Assembly (NCBI GenBank): GCA_010015745.1
Contig: ML978216.1
Span: 106,428 to 170,427, forward strand
Source: Setomelanomma holmii
Lineage: Eukaryota > Ascomycota > Dothideomycetes > Pleosporales > Phaeosphaeriaceae
Reading direction: 5' to 3'
DNA length: 64,000 nucleotides
Position 1 is the stretch's first letter; each line of letters starts with the position of its first letter. The position numbers and the translations under genes were made by a program. The notes below the pieces were generated by a model. It made no database searches, was not told the DNA's origin, and saw nothing but the letters and a program-made list of their open reading frames with translations. This document shows, in pieces, positions 33,962-45,112 of this stretch.

Positions 33962-36900
33962 ATGGACTACGTCAAGGTCGAGCCGGCAAACGAGAATGAG
34001 GTAAGAACGCCTTCCATGTAGCGACGAGACATCGCTGATACTATGGCGCGCCGCAGGGCTACTTCAAGCCTTCAGGTCTGAAGCCTCCGTCGCAGCTTCC
34101 TAAGATGTCGTCGTCGTCACAGGGCAAGCCTCTTAGCGAGTTGCAAGATGCCAGCACGAATGCCCGCAGCGCAATGCCTCAATCGACTGCGAACAAGCAT
34201 AAGCCCTCCGGCTGTAAACTCCCCATCCCAATCTATAGTGACCTGAAGAGGCCACTGACACCTTCAGTACCCGAGCCCGCCTTCAAGCAACGGAAGACGC
34301 TGGCCGAGAAGGCCGCCGAATACAGCCAAAAGCCCGTCGCGCCTCCGAGCTCGCGCCCACTCCCCAACGGCGTTAAGAGCACCATTGGACGCGCATTTGC
34401 CGCTTCAACGTCGCGAATGAACCAGAATAAATCAACCAAGCACTCGTCTACCGCTTTCGGTGGCAGCGTGGGCCCCGTAGCTCGAGTCCCAAGCGGCAAT
34501 GCGAGACCGAAAACAGCGAACGGCTTGCATGGCCGGAGCAAGTCACATCATCAGGGCATGCGACCTGCCACTGCGATGAAGCAGCGCGACGAAGACGATG
34601 AGGATGAGAGTCTTGAGCGCAAAGGTGTGCACCCATTTCATCTCCCAACGATTCCTAAGGATACTCTACATGTACCCAAGAATGCGCCTCTTGCGCAAAA
34701 GAGGCGTCTGACCTCTCTCAATGTACCGGCTAAGCGAGCGTTCGCCTTGTCCGTGACGCAGCCTAGAGCCGTGTCTTCTCCTTCCAACTTCCGTTCGATC
34801 ACTCCAGTCATGGAGGAGCCTGCCGATTCTAGCTGCGACGCCATCTGCAATACTCTCGGAGAGCTCACTTTGGGCAATTCGAAGGCAGTAGCTCGATACA
34901 GTCGTGTCGGATGTGGAACAATTCCTGGCAAGGAGCCGAACCCTTTTCTTAAACCACTGCTTGCTCGATCTCAATTACCTCGTGCAACACCAGTGCGGCA
35001 GTGTGCAACACCAACACCTGTCCGACCGCCTTCTTCAACACCACGAAAGCAGGCACCTTATCTGAACAGATTCACTAACGAGCGCTGTCCAGATTTCTAC
35101 GACGATCGAATAGCCGCCATGGAACGCGAGTTTCTGATGTTCAAAGAAAAGATGGAGGGCGGCATGGAACAAGCGACCAACTACAAGGACACTATCCAGC
35201 AGTTGCAGAGTCGGGGTACGTTGTGTCTGTCCATTCGCACTGTAGTACCAGTCAAGCTGCTGGCAGAACGTTGCTGACCGTATTGTACAGTGACTGAGCT
35301 CGAGTCCATTAGAGCGCGGCTCGAGACCGTCAATAAGGGCTTGGAAGCGGACCTCAAGGACACCCAAAGTTGCTTCACAACGGTGAAGATGGAGCTCGAG
35401 ATGACGCGACGCAACCATTCCTTCGAAACCGATGACCTCCGCCGAAAGCTTCGCAACGAGGTCGATGATCTCGAGACTCGACACGAAAAGGATACGAAGC
35501 GCATGCTTCGAGACAGGGAAGATGCGGAAGAGAAGATACGCAAAGATTATGAGAATCGCATCGATAAGCTTTTGAAGGAGCACGGCGCTGAGTTGGCAGA
35601 GCTGCGAAAAAAGATAGACGCCGACAGTGAGGCAGAGAGGACACGACGTACACAGGAAGCACAAGAGGTAGAGGCAGAATATGCATCACGACTACGAAAG
35701 GCTGCGATGGATGCGGACGTGAAGCAGCGCGAGGTACAGCTGGTACAAGGAGAACTCGTCAACGTGAAGGCAGAGTTGGACCGCGAGAGAATGCTCAAGA
35801 CTGGACTTCAAGGCCAACTGACTGAGGCCACAACAAGTAATCTTACATTGAGCGCAGCAAACAAGGCCATGAAAGAGAAAATCGACTTCTTGGAGTCGGA
35901 CAGCCAAGCGCAATCACAAGCTTTCAACGATCTTCATCGTCGCATGCAAGAGGCCATCGAGGCAGCAGAACGGGCTCACGATAAGCTGAGACAAGAAGAA
36001 ACCCTGCGACGAAAATTGTTCAACCAAGTGCAAGAGCTCAAAGGCAACATCAGAGTCATGTGCCGAGTGCGGCCTACTCATGCGGATGAAATTGAACCTG
36101 CATCCATCACTTTCCCGGACAACGACACGGACAGCAAGGAGGTAGCTGTGCTTGGCCCCAGCAAGCAAAGCGCCACTGGGAAGGACATCACTTCTTCGTA
36201 TGCCTACTCATTCGACCGCGTCTTTGGGCCCGAGTCGCAGAATGCCGAAGTGTTCGAGGAGATCAGCCAGCTCGTGCAAAGCGCATTGGACGGATACAAT
36301 GTCTGCATATTCTGCTACGGTCAAACTGGATCTGGAAAGACCTACACCATGTCATCACTTGATGGCATGATTCCCCGTGCCACTGCGCAGATATATGCTG
36401 AAGCGCAGCGTCTCGAAGAGAAGGGCTGGAGATATACCATGCTTGGATCTTTCATTGAGGTTTACAACGAGACATACAACGATCTTCTTGGGCGATCCGA
36501 GGATCTTGATAAGAAGAAGGTCGAAGTCCGACACGATCAGGCAAAGAAGCAAACATACCTCGAGAACGTAGTGTCGGTCGCACTAGATGGGCCGGAGCGT
36601 GTCGACGAGATTCTCGACACTGCCAGCAAGAACAGAACCGTCGCGGCGACCAAGGCAAATATGCGCTCGAGTCGAAGTCATTCGGTCTTCATCCTGAAGC
36701 TTGTTGGCACCAATGAGATCACTGGCGAGAAGAGTGAGGGCACACTGAACCTGGTTGATCTCGCTGGATCAGAAAGATTGGAGCACTCAAAGGCCGAGGG
36801 TGCCCGACTGAAGGAGACACAGAACATCAACAAGAGCTTGAGTTGCTTGGGCGACGTCATCAATGCGCTTGGATCGTCGAAGGAGGGCGCACATATCCCA

Positions 36901-37159
36901 TACAGGAACTCCAAGGTATGCTCCACATCAGTATGTCGACTTGAGGCTTGAGCTAATGTCACAACAGTTGACCTACCTCCTCCAATATTCACTCGGCGGC
37001 AACTCCAAGACGCTCATGTTTGTCATGGTCAGCCCACTGCAAGCACACTTGCAAGAGACAATCACTAGTCTCAAGTTCGCTACCAAGGTACACAACACGC
37101 ACATTGGTACGGCGAAGAAGCAGACGAAGACGCTCAGCAAGCCAGAGCCCAGGGATTGA
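33962..37159 (+). CDS. klpA: Kinesin-14 (C-terminal motor, KlpA/Kar3 type)
   Basis: Exons 33962-34000, 34057-35215, 35291-36915 and 36968-37159 encode 1004 residues. The N-terminal 350 residues are basic, Pro/Ser-rich and disordered, and probably bind microtubules. A long coiled coil follows (about 365-645), then the neck Leu-Phe-Asn-Gln-Val-Gln-Glu-Leu-Lys-Gly-Asn-Ile-Arg-Val. The motor is C-terminal (about 652-985): Cys-Arg-Val-Arg-Pro, P-loop Gly-Gln-Thr-Gly-Ser-Gly-Lys-Thr from residue 743, Ser-Ser-Arg-Ser-His and Asp-Leu-Ala-Gly-Ser-Glu-Arg. Neck-before-motor order defines minus-end-directed kinesin-14, which acts in spindle assembly and nuclear movement. The last intron joins Asn-Ser-Lys to Leu-Thr-Tyr-Leu-Leu, as in the family. 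The protein is longer than Aspergillus KlpA because of the N terminus. Confidence 0.92.
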
Positions 37160-37776
37160 GCCCTACGATAATTTGGGTGCAGATGGCAACGACGTTGCAT
37201 TTGCGTGTATGTTCTCAGCAGCGACCATTGAAGTGTTCGAGGTCGTCTTGCTCGTCTTGTGGTATCTTTGGCGCGTCTGCGGGAGCGTGCAGCGACTTGC
37301 GTATTGCGTGGTGTTTTGGCTTTTGGATAGCAATGCATCATATCACGACTTCACAGATGACCATCGCACTTGCAGCTTCACAATTTACACCCCATTCATC
37401 TTCCGATACACCCGTCCAAACTGCCCTTGTCCCTGTATTGTATAGGACGCATCCCGTCTTCCCGTCTCCCACCCGTGTTGTCGTACCACTTTGCTGCGCC
37501 CGCTCGGCTCGCTTCCCGTGCAGCGCGCACCGACTTCCCCGGTTTTCCGACGTCGCGCGCAGGCTGAATCCAATCGCGATGTGGCTTCCCGCTGTCCTAG
37601 TTTCAACACTTGGAAGAAAGTTGCTGGATGAGGTAGGTTGAGAGCGGGAAGTGCGGGTTGTAAGGAGGAGAGTTTGGTTGTGGGGCGTGGAGTGAGTGGA
37701 ACGGCGAGAGCGGGGTATGGTGGCCGGGCTGAGGTGAGGCTGAACTGGACTGGGTCGATGCGAACTACATTACAAT
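37160..37776. other. Intergenic: kinesin 3' side
   Basis: About 600 bases between the kinesin gene and the tannase relic. The short frames have no features. Some of it may be the lost 5' end of the relic. Confidence 0.4.
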
Positions 37777-39284
37777 TTGAATGTATGTATCATGAGCTGT
37801 ACTTGGAATTGGAGTTTTGCGACTGTAGACCGGGATGTGCAGCTACACATGGCCTCTTATATACAGCCGGCGTGGAACGAACGATTACAAGCAGTCGGTG
37901 GTGGAGGTTGGGTTGCCGGCCTCTTTCCATGTACCGACACCACCATGTCTGGTGCCGTGGCGCAGGGTTACGCGACCGTGACTTCGAATGATGGAGTATC
38001 ATCAGCGTGCCCAAGCGAAGGTGCGTTGTTGAGCCCTGGGAATATTGATTACTTCATCCTTAACAACTTCGCCTTGGTCTCACTCCACGATGCCGCTCTC
38101 GCTGCGAAGAGCGTGGTTACTAGCTTTCACGGTCATGGCCCAACGTACTCGTACTGGAGCGGATGTTCAAAAGGTGGCCGACAAGGCATGATGTTCGTAT
38201 GACGATACCCACATGTCTTCGATGGCATCACAACATCGGCGCCAACGATCAAGTGACCTCAGTTTCGTGCCGCGGATCACTTCCTGCAACAAGTGATGAA
38301 TGAGTTAGACCATTACCCTCATCCATGCGAGATAGACGCCCTTACTACTGCGGCTATTGAGGTGTGTGACGGTAACGACAACACAATTGATGAGATGATC
38401 TCGGATCCGGATTCGTGCTCCTTCGACCCCTTCTCGATCGCCGCAACTCCTGTACTCTGCGCCTTTTCTACGTTCAATATCACGATGTCTTATGCCGCAG
38501 CAACTGTGGCAAATGTCGCTTGGGATGGCGCATGTAAAGCCGATGCCTCATTCCCATGGTACACCCCAGGCTACGAAGCAAATCTCATGAGCGCGACTAG
38601 TCTAGCAAGAACAACATGCTCAGCGAACAGAACCTGCACGAGACAGGACTTGTCACTGTTAGTTCACTGGATCAAGCTCTTTATTGCCAACGATTCGAAT
38701 CTCAATGTGGCGAGCGTGACGCGGCAAGAGTACAGACACGTCTGTGCAGCTGGTGTCCGCGAATACGAGTCTATGGTCGGGACGAATTTTATAGCGGTGT
38801 AATGCAAAATGAATTAGAAGAGTGTTGTATTGTCTGTGTGTTTCCCTTGTGCTCATGCTTCTGTACACAAGGGCCTTCCGCAGGGTCTGTTTACATGACG
38901 TATCTACGATACTGTTGAGGTAAGAGGTGCTTGATAAGGTGAGGAAGCAGCACCAGACACTGACACGTGGCACACGTGATCCGCTCCTCCTCATAACCGT
39001 CACAAATTTGCATGCTAACATACTGAACGCAGGGAAATGGAATAATCCCATTTCGCAATTTGCGATACTACTACAATACGGTCAAGGAACTCGATCCAGA
39101 CGTACACGGTTTCTATCGCTTGTTCGAGGTGCCGGGCTTGCAACACTGTGCTCGAGGCGTTGGTGGATACCCAGCAGGAACATTTGATGCGCTGGTACAA
39201 TGGGTGGAGAATGGGATCGTGTCGGATGCGCTCGAAGCGGTCAGTCCGACGAAACGTACAACGTTTTTTCGAAAAAGGATGTAG
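37777..39284 (+). pseudogene. Tannase/feruloyl esterase family relic
   Basis: Conserved blocks of a PF07519-type esterase appear in order. There is a Trp-Asn-Glu-Arg-Leu-Gln-Ala-Val-Gly-Gly-Gly-Gly-Trp strand, then the nucleophile elbow Gly-Cys-Ser-Lys-Gly-Gly-Arg-Gln-Gly-Met (Ser codon 38167-38169). After a TGA at 38200-38202 come Arg-Tyr-Pro-His-Val-Phe-Asp-Gly-Ile and, beyond a second TGA (around 38252), the acidic lid motif Cys-Asp-Gly...Asp-Pro-Asp-Ser-Cys-Ser-Phe-Asp-Pro. That frame stops at 38802. The C-terminal block with Gly-Ile-Ile-Pro-Phe, Phe-Tyr-Arg-Leu-Phe-Glu-Val-Pro-Gly-Leu-Gln-His-Cys resumes in another frame at about 39030 and ends at 39284. About 225 bases between the blocks do not look like the family, so its catalytic-Asp region seems lost or replaced. 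The N terminus and signal peptide are also missing. Confidence 0.8.
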
Positions 39285-42098
39285 AAGAGAAGTCTGGGTG
39301 ATCATCCACGTCTGCTGGGAACTGTCGAGGCAGGACTTTGACGTCAAGAGCCGATCATCGATGGTAATTGAGAAGGATGGAAAGCTTCAGAAGAATCTCG
39401 TCAAGGAAGCAGTAAAATTCGTTCAAGGCCAATTTTCATAATATTGATATACCCAATATCGATCTTCGTTGGTGTCATGGCCATGACTCCCGCACCGATT
39501 CCTGCACCAATAAGGCTTCCAGGAAATTCATTGGCTTGCCTTTCCTCTTCTCCTGAGAGATCTTTGACATAATTTCCAAAACCCATAGGCTTAATTACAT
39601 GCCCCTCGTAGACGCCCGAAGCGTTTGGTACCATGACTGTGGTGGACTATGGATCCGCGAAGTACGTAGAGAACGTCAACCCACTGGAACAATGTACTTT
39701 ACGTTTGAACTAAGAGCCCTTCGCCTCAGCCGCTTCGTACAGATCCGCCAAATACTTCTTTGCTTACTTCTGTATACTACTCCAAACAATTTCGAAAATC
39801 CGCAAAGCGCGGACTCGATGTTCTGACAAGATTTGGAAGATATCTCGAATACTTACACGGGCAAAGTTTTGCACTGATCGTTCCGCAACGGTTATGTGTC
39901 ATTGGTGGTGGGCACCCAAATCAATTGCTGAGCTTCGCAATGAACAAATTGATCAACAACGATTGAACAAGTTTCCGAATTCGAGAAGGCCTGGTACAAT
40001 GGTGCCGGAAGTCGGCATGAAAGGAAACATGCTACCGACGCAAAATGTCACTCCAAAACCCACAACTGCCATCTTCATCCTTTAAAGAATTCATGCTGAT
40101 GAAGTCAAAAAAGTGGTTGAGGATACTTTCGCAATCTGTTCGAAATTAAGGTGAAACCATGACAATGTCTGCATACAGGAGGTATCACTGCGCCACCTGG
40201 ACTGTGTCTATAAAACCTCAACAACGTTCCACACTCTGACTCAGTGACCTTACTCTCGCCATACTCGGGTTTGAACATGGAACTTCGAATTCCGGGATGT
40301 CTGCGACTTCGTTCCATCCTTCGCCAAGAACCTTACCAGCGACAAATGGAAGTGTAAAGTCGAATTTTGGGATGCATGTCACGAGTTCGAACACTATGTC
40401 AAGAGCCTTGCATTTTGTCTTTGGTCTTTCGACATATTAAAATCAGTTAGTTCATGCAATTGCCAACTGCCCGTTTCTACTGCACGTCCGAGTATCATAT
40501 ATAATGATACTCAACCTCGATCCTCCTTGCTCCTATACGCCGCGCTTGCTAAACACAAGCACAAAACATCACGGTGGAAGAATACATGTCTTCCGTCACT
40601 TCTGCCCTGTTCTCAAAATTGAAATCTCACAAGACTCATTGAGAATCTGTTTTGTGGAGACGTGAGATATACCTCACAGCATCCCTAAAAGCTTCCTACG
40701 AGGTATATATGCCATTCTCTGGGCTCTCTGCCTTAAAATTTTCGGGAAAATGAGACATGGTACAAAGCACACAATTTGTTTCTTTTGGAAGATTCATCCG
40801 TGTATAAATACTCAATCGCCTTCGCGTTTTTTTTCTTCTTATCATGTCATGCTCATGAGCTGAGTTTCCAAAACGAGATTGTAGCCTACGATATCCTTGG
40901 TCTCGTCCGTCTTTGAAACGTCACGAACGGTACGCATGAGATGCATCCCGGATCCAGGAGCCAGGCCGAAATACGAGCACTCCGAAAATGCCAAAACGTA
41001 CGTCATGCGATTATCAGTCCCTTGAGCGAGACGCTTGAGTGCATCAACCATGTCAACTTTCGGTTCGCAAAGCTACTGCATTTCCACAATCTGCGATGAC
41101 TGCAAAATCATACAGCAATCTTCCCACTAAAGTTATGCTAGATCAAGGTATATAATACCCACGATTATCCTGCCTTTTCATTCTTCATCATTCCTCCTCA
41201 TCACCAACGAACACCAGAAGACAGTATTGAAACCTCATGATGTTCTAGCCTTCGCCTGTTGTTGACAAGCAAATATCGACACTCCAAATGACCTTCTCGC
41301 GCGCCTTTGAGACTGTTTGAATGAACGATATACCTTTCTCATTGTGTGTAAAGGCCCACCATACGCGCTCTCTCTTAGCATCCTACCATCGAGCTGCAAG
41401 TACTGAAACTCAACTTCGACTCATCCATGTTTCCCACTCTTGCGAAATTCGTACAACGTACCACGCATGGCATACCTCTATCGTCTTTCGAGTATGTTGA
41501 ATCACTTTCAGGCGTTCGAAAGCAGCCGTATGAAAAGCGAACATTTCCTCCGTTGCTAGCTTACAAAAGTAAAAGTTGACCAGTATTAGTGATTCATGCA
41601 GGCGCTTTTGAGCTGGGCTTGACGAGGATGTAGAAATGCCCCAAGATATTTTTGCCGTCCTTGCTGCATGCATACATCCTGCACATGCCATCGGCAATGT
41701 CCAAAATTTAGGTTAGGACTGGAGCATGTCCTGCCGTGCTCGCCTCTTCTCCAAAAAGGGTCTTGCCAGTCATTTATGACCTGACGCTGCTGTCAAGATA
41801 TTTCGATGCGATAACTTTTCGAGAGCTAGCAGAGCTATGCACTATGTCGAAAATCGAAGTTGGACAGTGCAAAGTGATAGCAGCGTGTCTCATGGTGGAA
41901 AGTGAAATCCAAGACGGCGATGTGGCATGTTCGAAGCTGTAGAGAGCGGATCGAGGAGATGTCCACGGATGATCAAATGAGCATTTTAAACAAGGACGCC
42001 GTGCTCTGACATACGTAAGCTGTGTCTCTTCATTCAAGTCGTAGTGATATTTCCCATTATCATACCAACATCCCATCCTATCAACTCATGCTCAAACC
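39285..42098. other. AT-richer region with ORF relics
   Basis: 2.8 kb with no intact gene. Fragments that look once-coding on the minus strand are a 41-residue frame (39953-40078), a 77-residue frame at 39401-39634, and a 69-residue frame at 40842-41051. A 95-residue frame at 41410-41697 starts on a non-ATG codon. None can be chained by splicing into one protein, and I recognise no family. Confidence 0.4.
39401..40078 (-). pseudogene. Possible relic of a small protein gene, family unknown
   Basis: Reading minus, an ATG at 40078 opens a hydrophobic, signal-like frame that stops at 39953. A later frame (from 39634) has Val-Pro-Asn-Ala-Ser-Gly-Val-Tyr-Glu-Gly-His and a Gly-Ala-Gly-Ile-Gly-Ala-Gly-Val stretch, and upstream of its ATG the same frame stays protein-like but is cut by two TAG codons. 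I cannot name it. It may be two unrelated fragments. Confidence 0.3.
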
Positions 42099-44528
42099 TT
42101 ATCCCGCCGCACCGGCCGCAATGTCCCGATTCGGCGGCCTCCAATCAAACAAATCAAATGCCTCCGTACTCCACGGTCCAACATCCCGATCAATCACCGG
42201 ACTTGGCAAATCCGGCTCAACAGCATATGCGACATTCGTATCGACATTCAGACTCTGCATCCGTTGGAGCTTCTTCCTCGGATCTGTCCTCCTCGTCAAT
42301 GCCGCGAGCGCAGACTCTTTCTTCTTCGGCGGGACCACGGATGCGCTCGACTCAGCCTCCGTAAGATTGCTCGATGTCTTGGGAAGATTGCGCTTCTCCC
42401 AGTCTTCCGCAGTGCTTGGTATTGGCGCATCGTTTGCGCTTCGCACGCGCCTGATCTTGCGAGCTGGCGACTTCCCGGTGGCTTTGCCATCCTCTTTGAT
42501 GGGATCTTCGGTTCTGGGTCGCTTCTTAGGTTTTTTTAGGAGAGATGCAAGTTCGGTAGTGCTCATGAGTGGGGTATCTTTAGCGGCGCCTAGAGGATGA
42601 GGCGGGAGAGCGACTGTTTCACTTCGAGGTGCTGCTGCCCCGGGGGGCTGTGACGTATGCGTTCTGTCTTCTTTCGATTGGCGCTTTGGCTTCTTGCGAA
42701 ATCCGCCAGTGGATACCACTGACTTGGCCGGAGAAGCCGAGGGCGTTCGCGATGTGCTTACAGATGCCTCAGTATGCGTAGGAGAAGTCTCCCTGGACGG
42801 TGATATTGGGGGCGCAAATACTGCCTTGGGAGGTGGCGGGACCGTCCGAGCTGTGTGTGATTTTTCTGGAGCCATTCTCGCGGGCTTTTCGTGCTTGGAA
42901 GCTGCTTTCGAGGACTTTGGTTTCGTGTTGTTTGCCCCTTCCGGCACGTTTGAGACTGACTTCTTCGAACACTTCGTTTGCTGTTTCTTGTTTCCTTTCA
43001 CAGAAGGGCCTTCCGGGGTTTGCGTCCTCGCGAACGAACGTGGCGGATCGGGTTGTACGGGTGATGATAGAACTAGTAGCTGTTGATCCATGAGGCCATG
43101 ATAGACTTCTGGATCATCGAAGACATTTGCTGTCCCGTCAGATATATTCTCGAAGTCATGCGCTGTGTCTGATGTGAGTTTGGCCTGTAGAACCGGTGCT
43201 TTTGCTCTCTCGTCCGGCTTCGAAGATTCCCGTGGCGTCGAGTTGTCAATCTTCCCGCAGCCGGTCTTGCGTACATTCGACAAAGCTGACGACGGCTCCC
43301 TGTCTACTTGTCGTGCCGAGTTGACATTCATCGGCCCAGACGCAAGAGCTTTCGTCTGGCTGGCTGCTGTTGCCGTATGTCTCGGTAGTGTCTGGCAAAG
43401 CAGTGTTCCACGTTTCACGCCTGTTGACAATCGCAAGGACTTTGCCTTTGGGTTGCGAGGTGGCGATGGCTTTGGCGAGGACTTCTTCGGTGGAGGTTGC
43501 ACAGCTTGAACAGCGAAGTCGACATTTGTGAGGCGATTGGATGCGCTGACTGGTGGTGACAATGTCGGCGCTGGCTGCTCCGGTGTTTCAACAGCCTTTT
43601 TACGGGGTAGGGGAACTTTTCCGCGAGATAATTTCCGTGTCTGCACTGTTGGAGGCTCGTGACGCACGCTACTCTGGATTGTAGGTGCTGGTGTCATATG
43701 CGGCGCAGTCTTCGCTTTTGTGACGTTGGTAGGTAGGCTCGGCAGTGTCACATCTGACGTGAGAACCGGTATATGGTCAGACTCGGAAGAGATGGCGATG
43801 ACTTTGGCTGTACGTGGCAGTTGGGGACTTCGCGCAATCTTCGCGTCTGCCGTTTTCGCCCAGAGTGGGGTAGTCCTGCTTGGTGGAGAATCCTCTCCAT
43901 CCACTGGACTTGAAGCCCTCCACCCTCTATACTGCCCAGCTATCTTCTGCCTTTTCGGTGCCCTTTCTTGGGTAACCTCGTTTTCCTTCTCTTGCTCCTT
44001 CCGCGCTTCGTATGGAGACTTCATAGGTACTGCCTTCCCTACCGGACCCTTTGGTGTGCCCAATAGACTGTTCAGCGACTTATGACGCAGCTGGGTGCTG
44101 GTCCGCGCGACATTGCTGGGGGCTACAGAGGTCGGTCTCTGGAAGGGGCGAACGGCAGCTGAGGGCGTGGGTCGAGCAGTCTCCTTGGCCGGCTCCTTGG
44201 CCCTCTTCTCGAATAGCGGCGCCAGATCGGTCTGTGTGATACCCATGGCCTCAGCGACCTCGACCATGACGCCATTGTTCAGTGTGAGCTCGTCGCCTTC
44301 CTGCAGCTCATTGCTCTCTTTCCAGTATGTGTCGCTGACGTGGTTCCTAGCCTGGTCGCTTACCATGACCCGGTTGTTGAATGTGTGAAATTTGAGGTAG
44401 CCATCCTGCCACCTCTTCTGCTTCCGTCTGATGTCGTGTGTGAAGAGGCATCTGAACTCGGCGACTGGTGCAGTCTGTGAGGCGGGGAGGGCGGAGGCAT
44501 GTGGTGTGCCTCGAATTGGCGCCGTCAT
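42099..44528 (-). CDS. Mte1/Dbl2/ZGRF1-type protein (DUF2439 N-terminal domain)
   Basis: A single-exon 809-residue protein. Residues 21-75 form the DUF2439/ZGRF1 N-terminal domain: Ala-Glu-Phe-Arg-Cys-Leu-Phe-Thr-His-Asp, Lys-Arg-Trp-Gln-Asp-Gly-Tyr-Leu-Lys-Phe-His and a Val-Ser-Asp-Thr-Tyr-Trp end. The middle 650 residues are disordered, Pro/Lys/Ser-rich, with many basic clusters. The C-terminal Gly-Pro-Trp-Ser-Thr-Glu-Ala-Phe-Asp-Leu-Phe-Asp-Trp-Arg-Pro-Pro motif (about 785-800) is typical of the fungal family. Yeast Mte1 and fission yeast Dbl2 bind branched DNA and guide the FANCM-type helicase (Mph1/Fml1) in recombination and at telomeres. There is no helicase domain, unlike vertebrate ZGRF1. 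The gene is divergent from the amphiphysin gene. Confidence 0.82.
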   Translation of the reverse strand: MTAPIRGTPHASALPASQTAPVAEFRCLFTHDIRRKQKRWQDGYLKFHTFNNRVMVSDQARNHVSDTYWKESNELQEGDELTLNNGVMVEVAEAMGITQTDLAPLFEKRAKEPAKETARPTPSAAVRPFQRPTSVAPSNVARTSTQLRHKSLNSLLGTPKGPVGKAVPMKSPYEARKEQEKENEVTQERAPKRQKIAGQYRGWRASSPVDGEDSPPSRTTPLWAKTADAKIARSPQLPRTAKVIAISSESDHIPVLTSDVTLPSLPTNVTKAKTAPHMTPAPTIQSSVRHEPPTVQTRKLSRGKVPLPRKKAVETPEQPAPTLSPPVSASNRLTNVDFAVQAVQPPPKKSSPKPSPPRNPKAKSLRLSTGVKRGTLLCQTLPRHTATAASQTKALASGPMNVNSARQVDREPSSALSNVRKTGCGKIDNSTPRESSKPDERAKAPVLQAKLTSDTAHDFENISDGTANVFDDPEVYHGLMDQQLLVLSSPVQPDPPRSFARTQTPEGPSVKGNKKQQTKCSKKSVSNVPEGANNTKPKSSKAASKHEKPARMAPEKSHTARTVPPPPKAVFAPPISPSRETSPTHTEASVSTSRTPSASPAKSVVSTGGFRKKPKRQSKEDRTHTSQPPGAAAPRSETVALPPHPLGAAKDTPLMSTTELASLLKKPKKRPRTEDPIKEDGKATGKSPARKIRRVRSANDAPIPSTAEDWEKRNLPKTSSNLTEAESSASVVPPKKKESALAALTRRTDPRKKLQRMQSLNVDTNVAYAVEPDLPSPVIDRDVGPWSTEAFDLFDWRPPNRDIAAGAAG

Positions 44529-45112
44529 TGCGTGAACGTTGGAGCGCTACGCGTTCTGGGTATGGCTGACGACATAAGGGGTATAGTGGTAGTGATGTTG
44601 AATGTCAAGATGGACGGTGACGCGCTGAGGTGGGACGGACGCGCCTGCCTTTCCGCACGGTAGCATGTGACTTAGCGCGACACTACTCATTCTCCACCGA
44701 CGGGTGCTCATCCAGGCAGCTGCGTGCTTCAGCTTTCAGCGGTGACGCCTCGCTGCCGGGGACGACACGCAATCGCTTCGGATCCCGGCAGTCCTGCATG
44801 GCTCGACGTTGGGCTGAGGTTGCTGCTGACAGTCGCTGGGGGCCGGCCAGTCTCCGCACGCTCGTGTTGCGCTGCGCTGCTGAGCCATGAAACGCACACG
44901 CGGGGCCTCAGCCTGCTATGCTGACCCTGGCCATTATTTCCTAGTCAACTCTTCACCTTTACCGTTTCAATTTTCGCGAGGGCACAGCCACCCACTAGCT
45001 TTGGCGCAGCTCGCGATCCAGAACCATCGCATTTCGAGCTTCCAGAATCTCGACAGCTTGTTTGTTCCCTCCCGCAAGCCGTTGTTGCTTGTTTCCACGA
45101 CCAGCTGGCAAG
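44529..45112. promoter_or_regulatory. Divergent promoter region, Mte1-like / amphiphysin
   Basis: 584 bases between two divergent starts. It must hold both promoters. No specific site was assigned. Confidence 0.5.
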
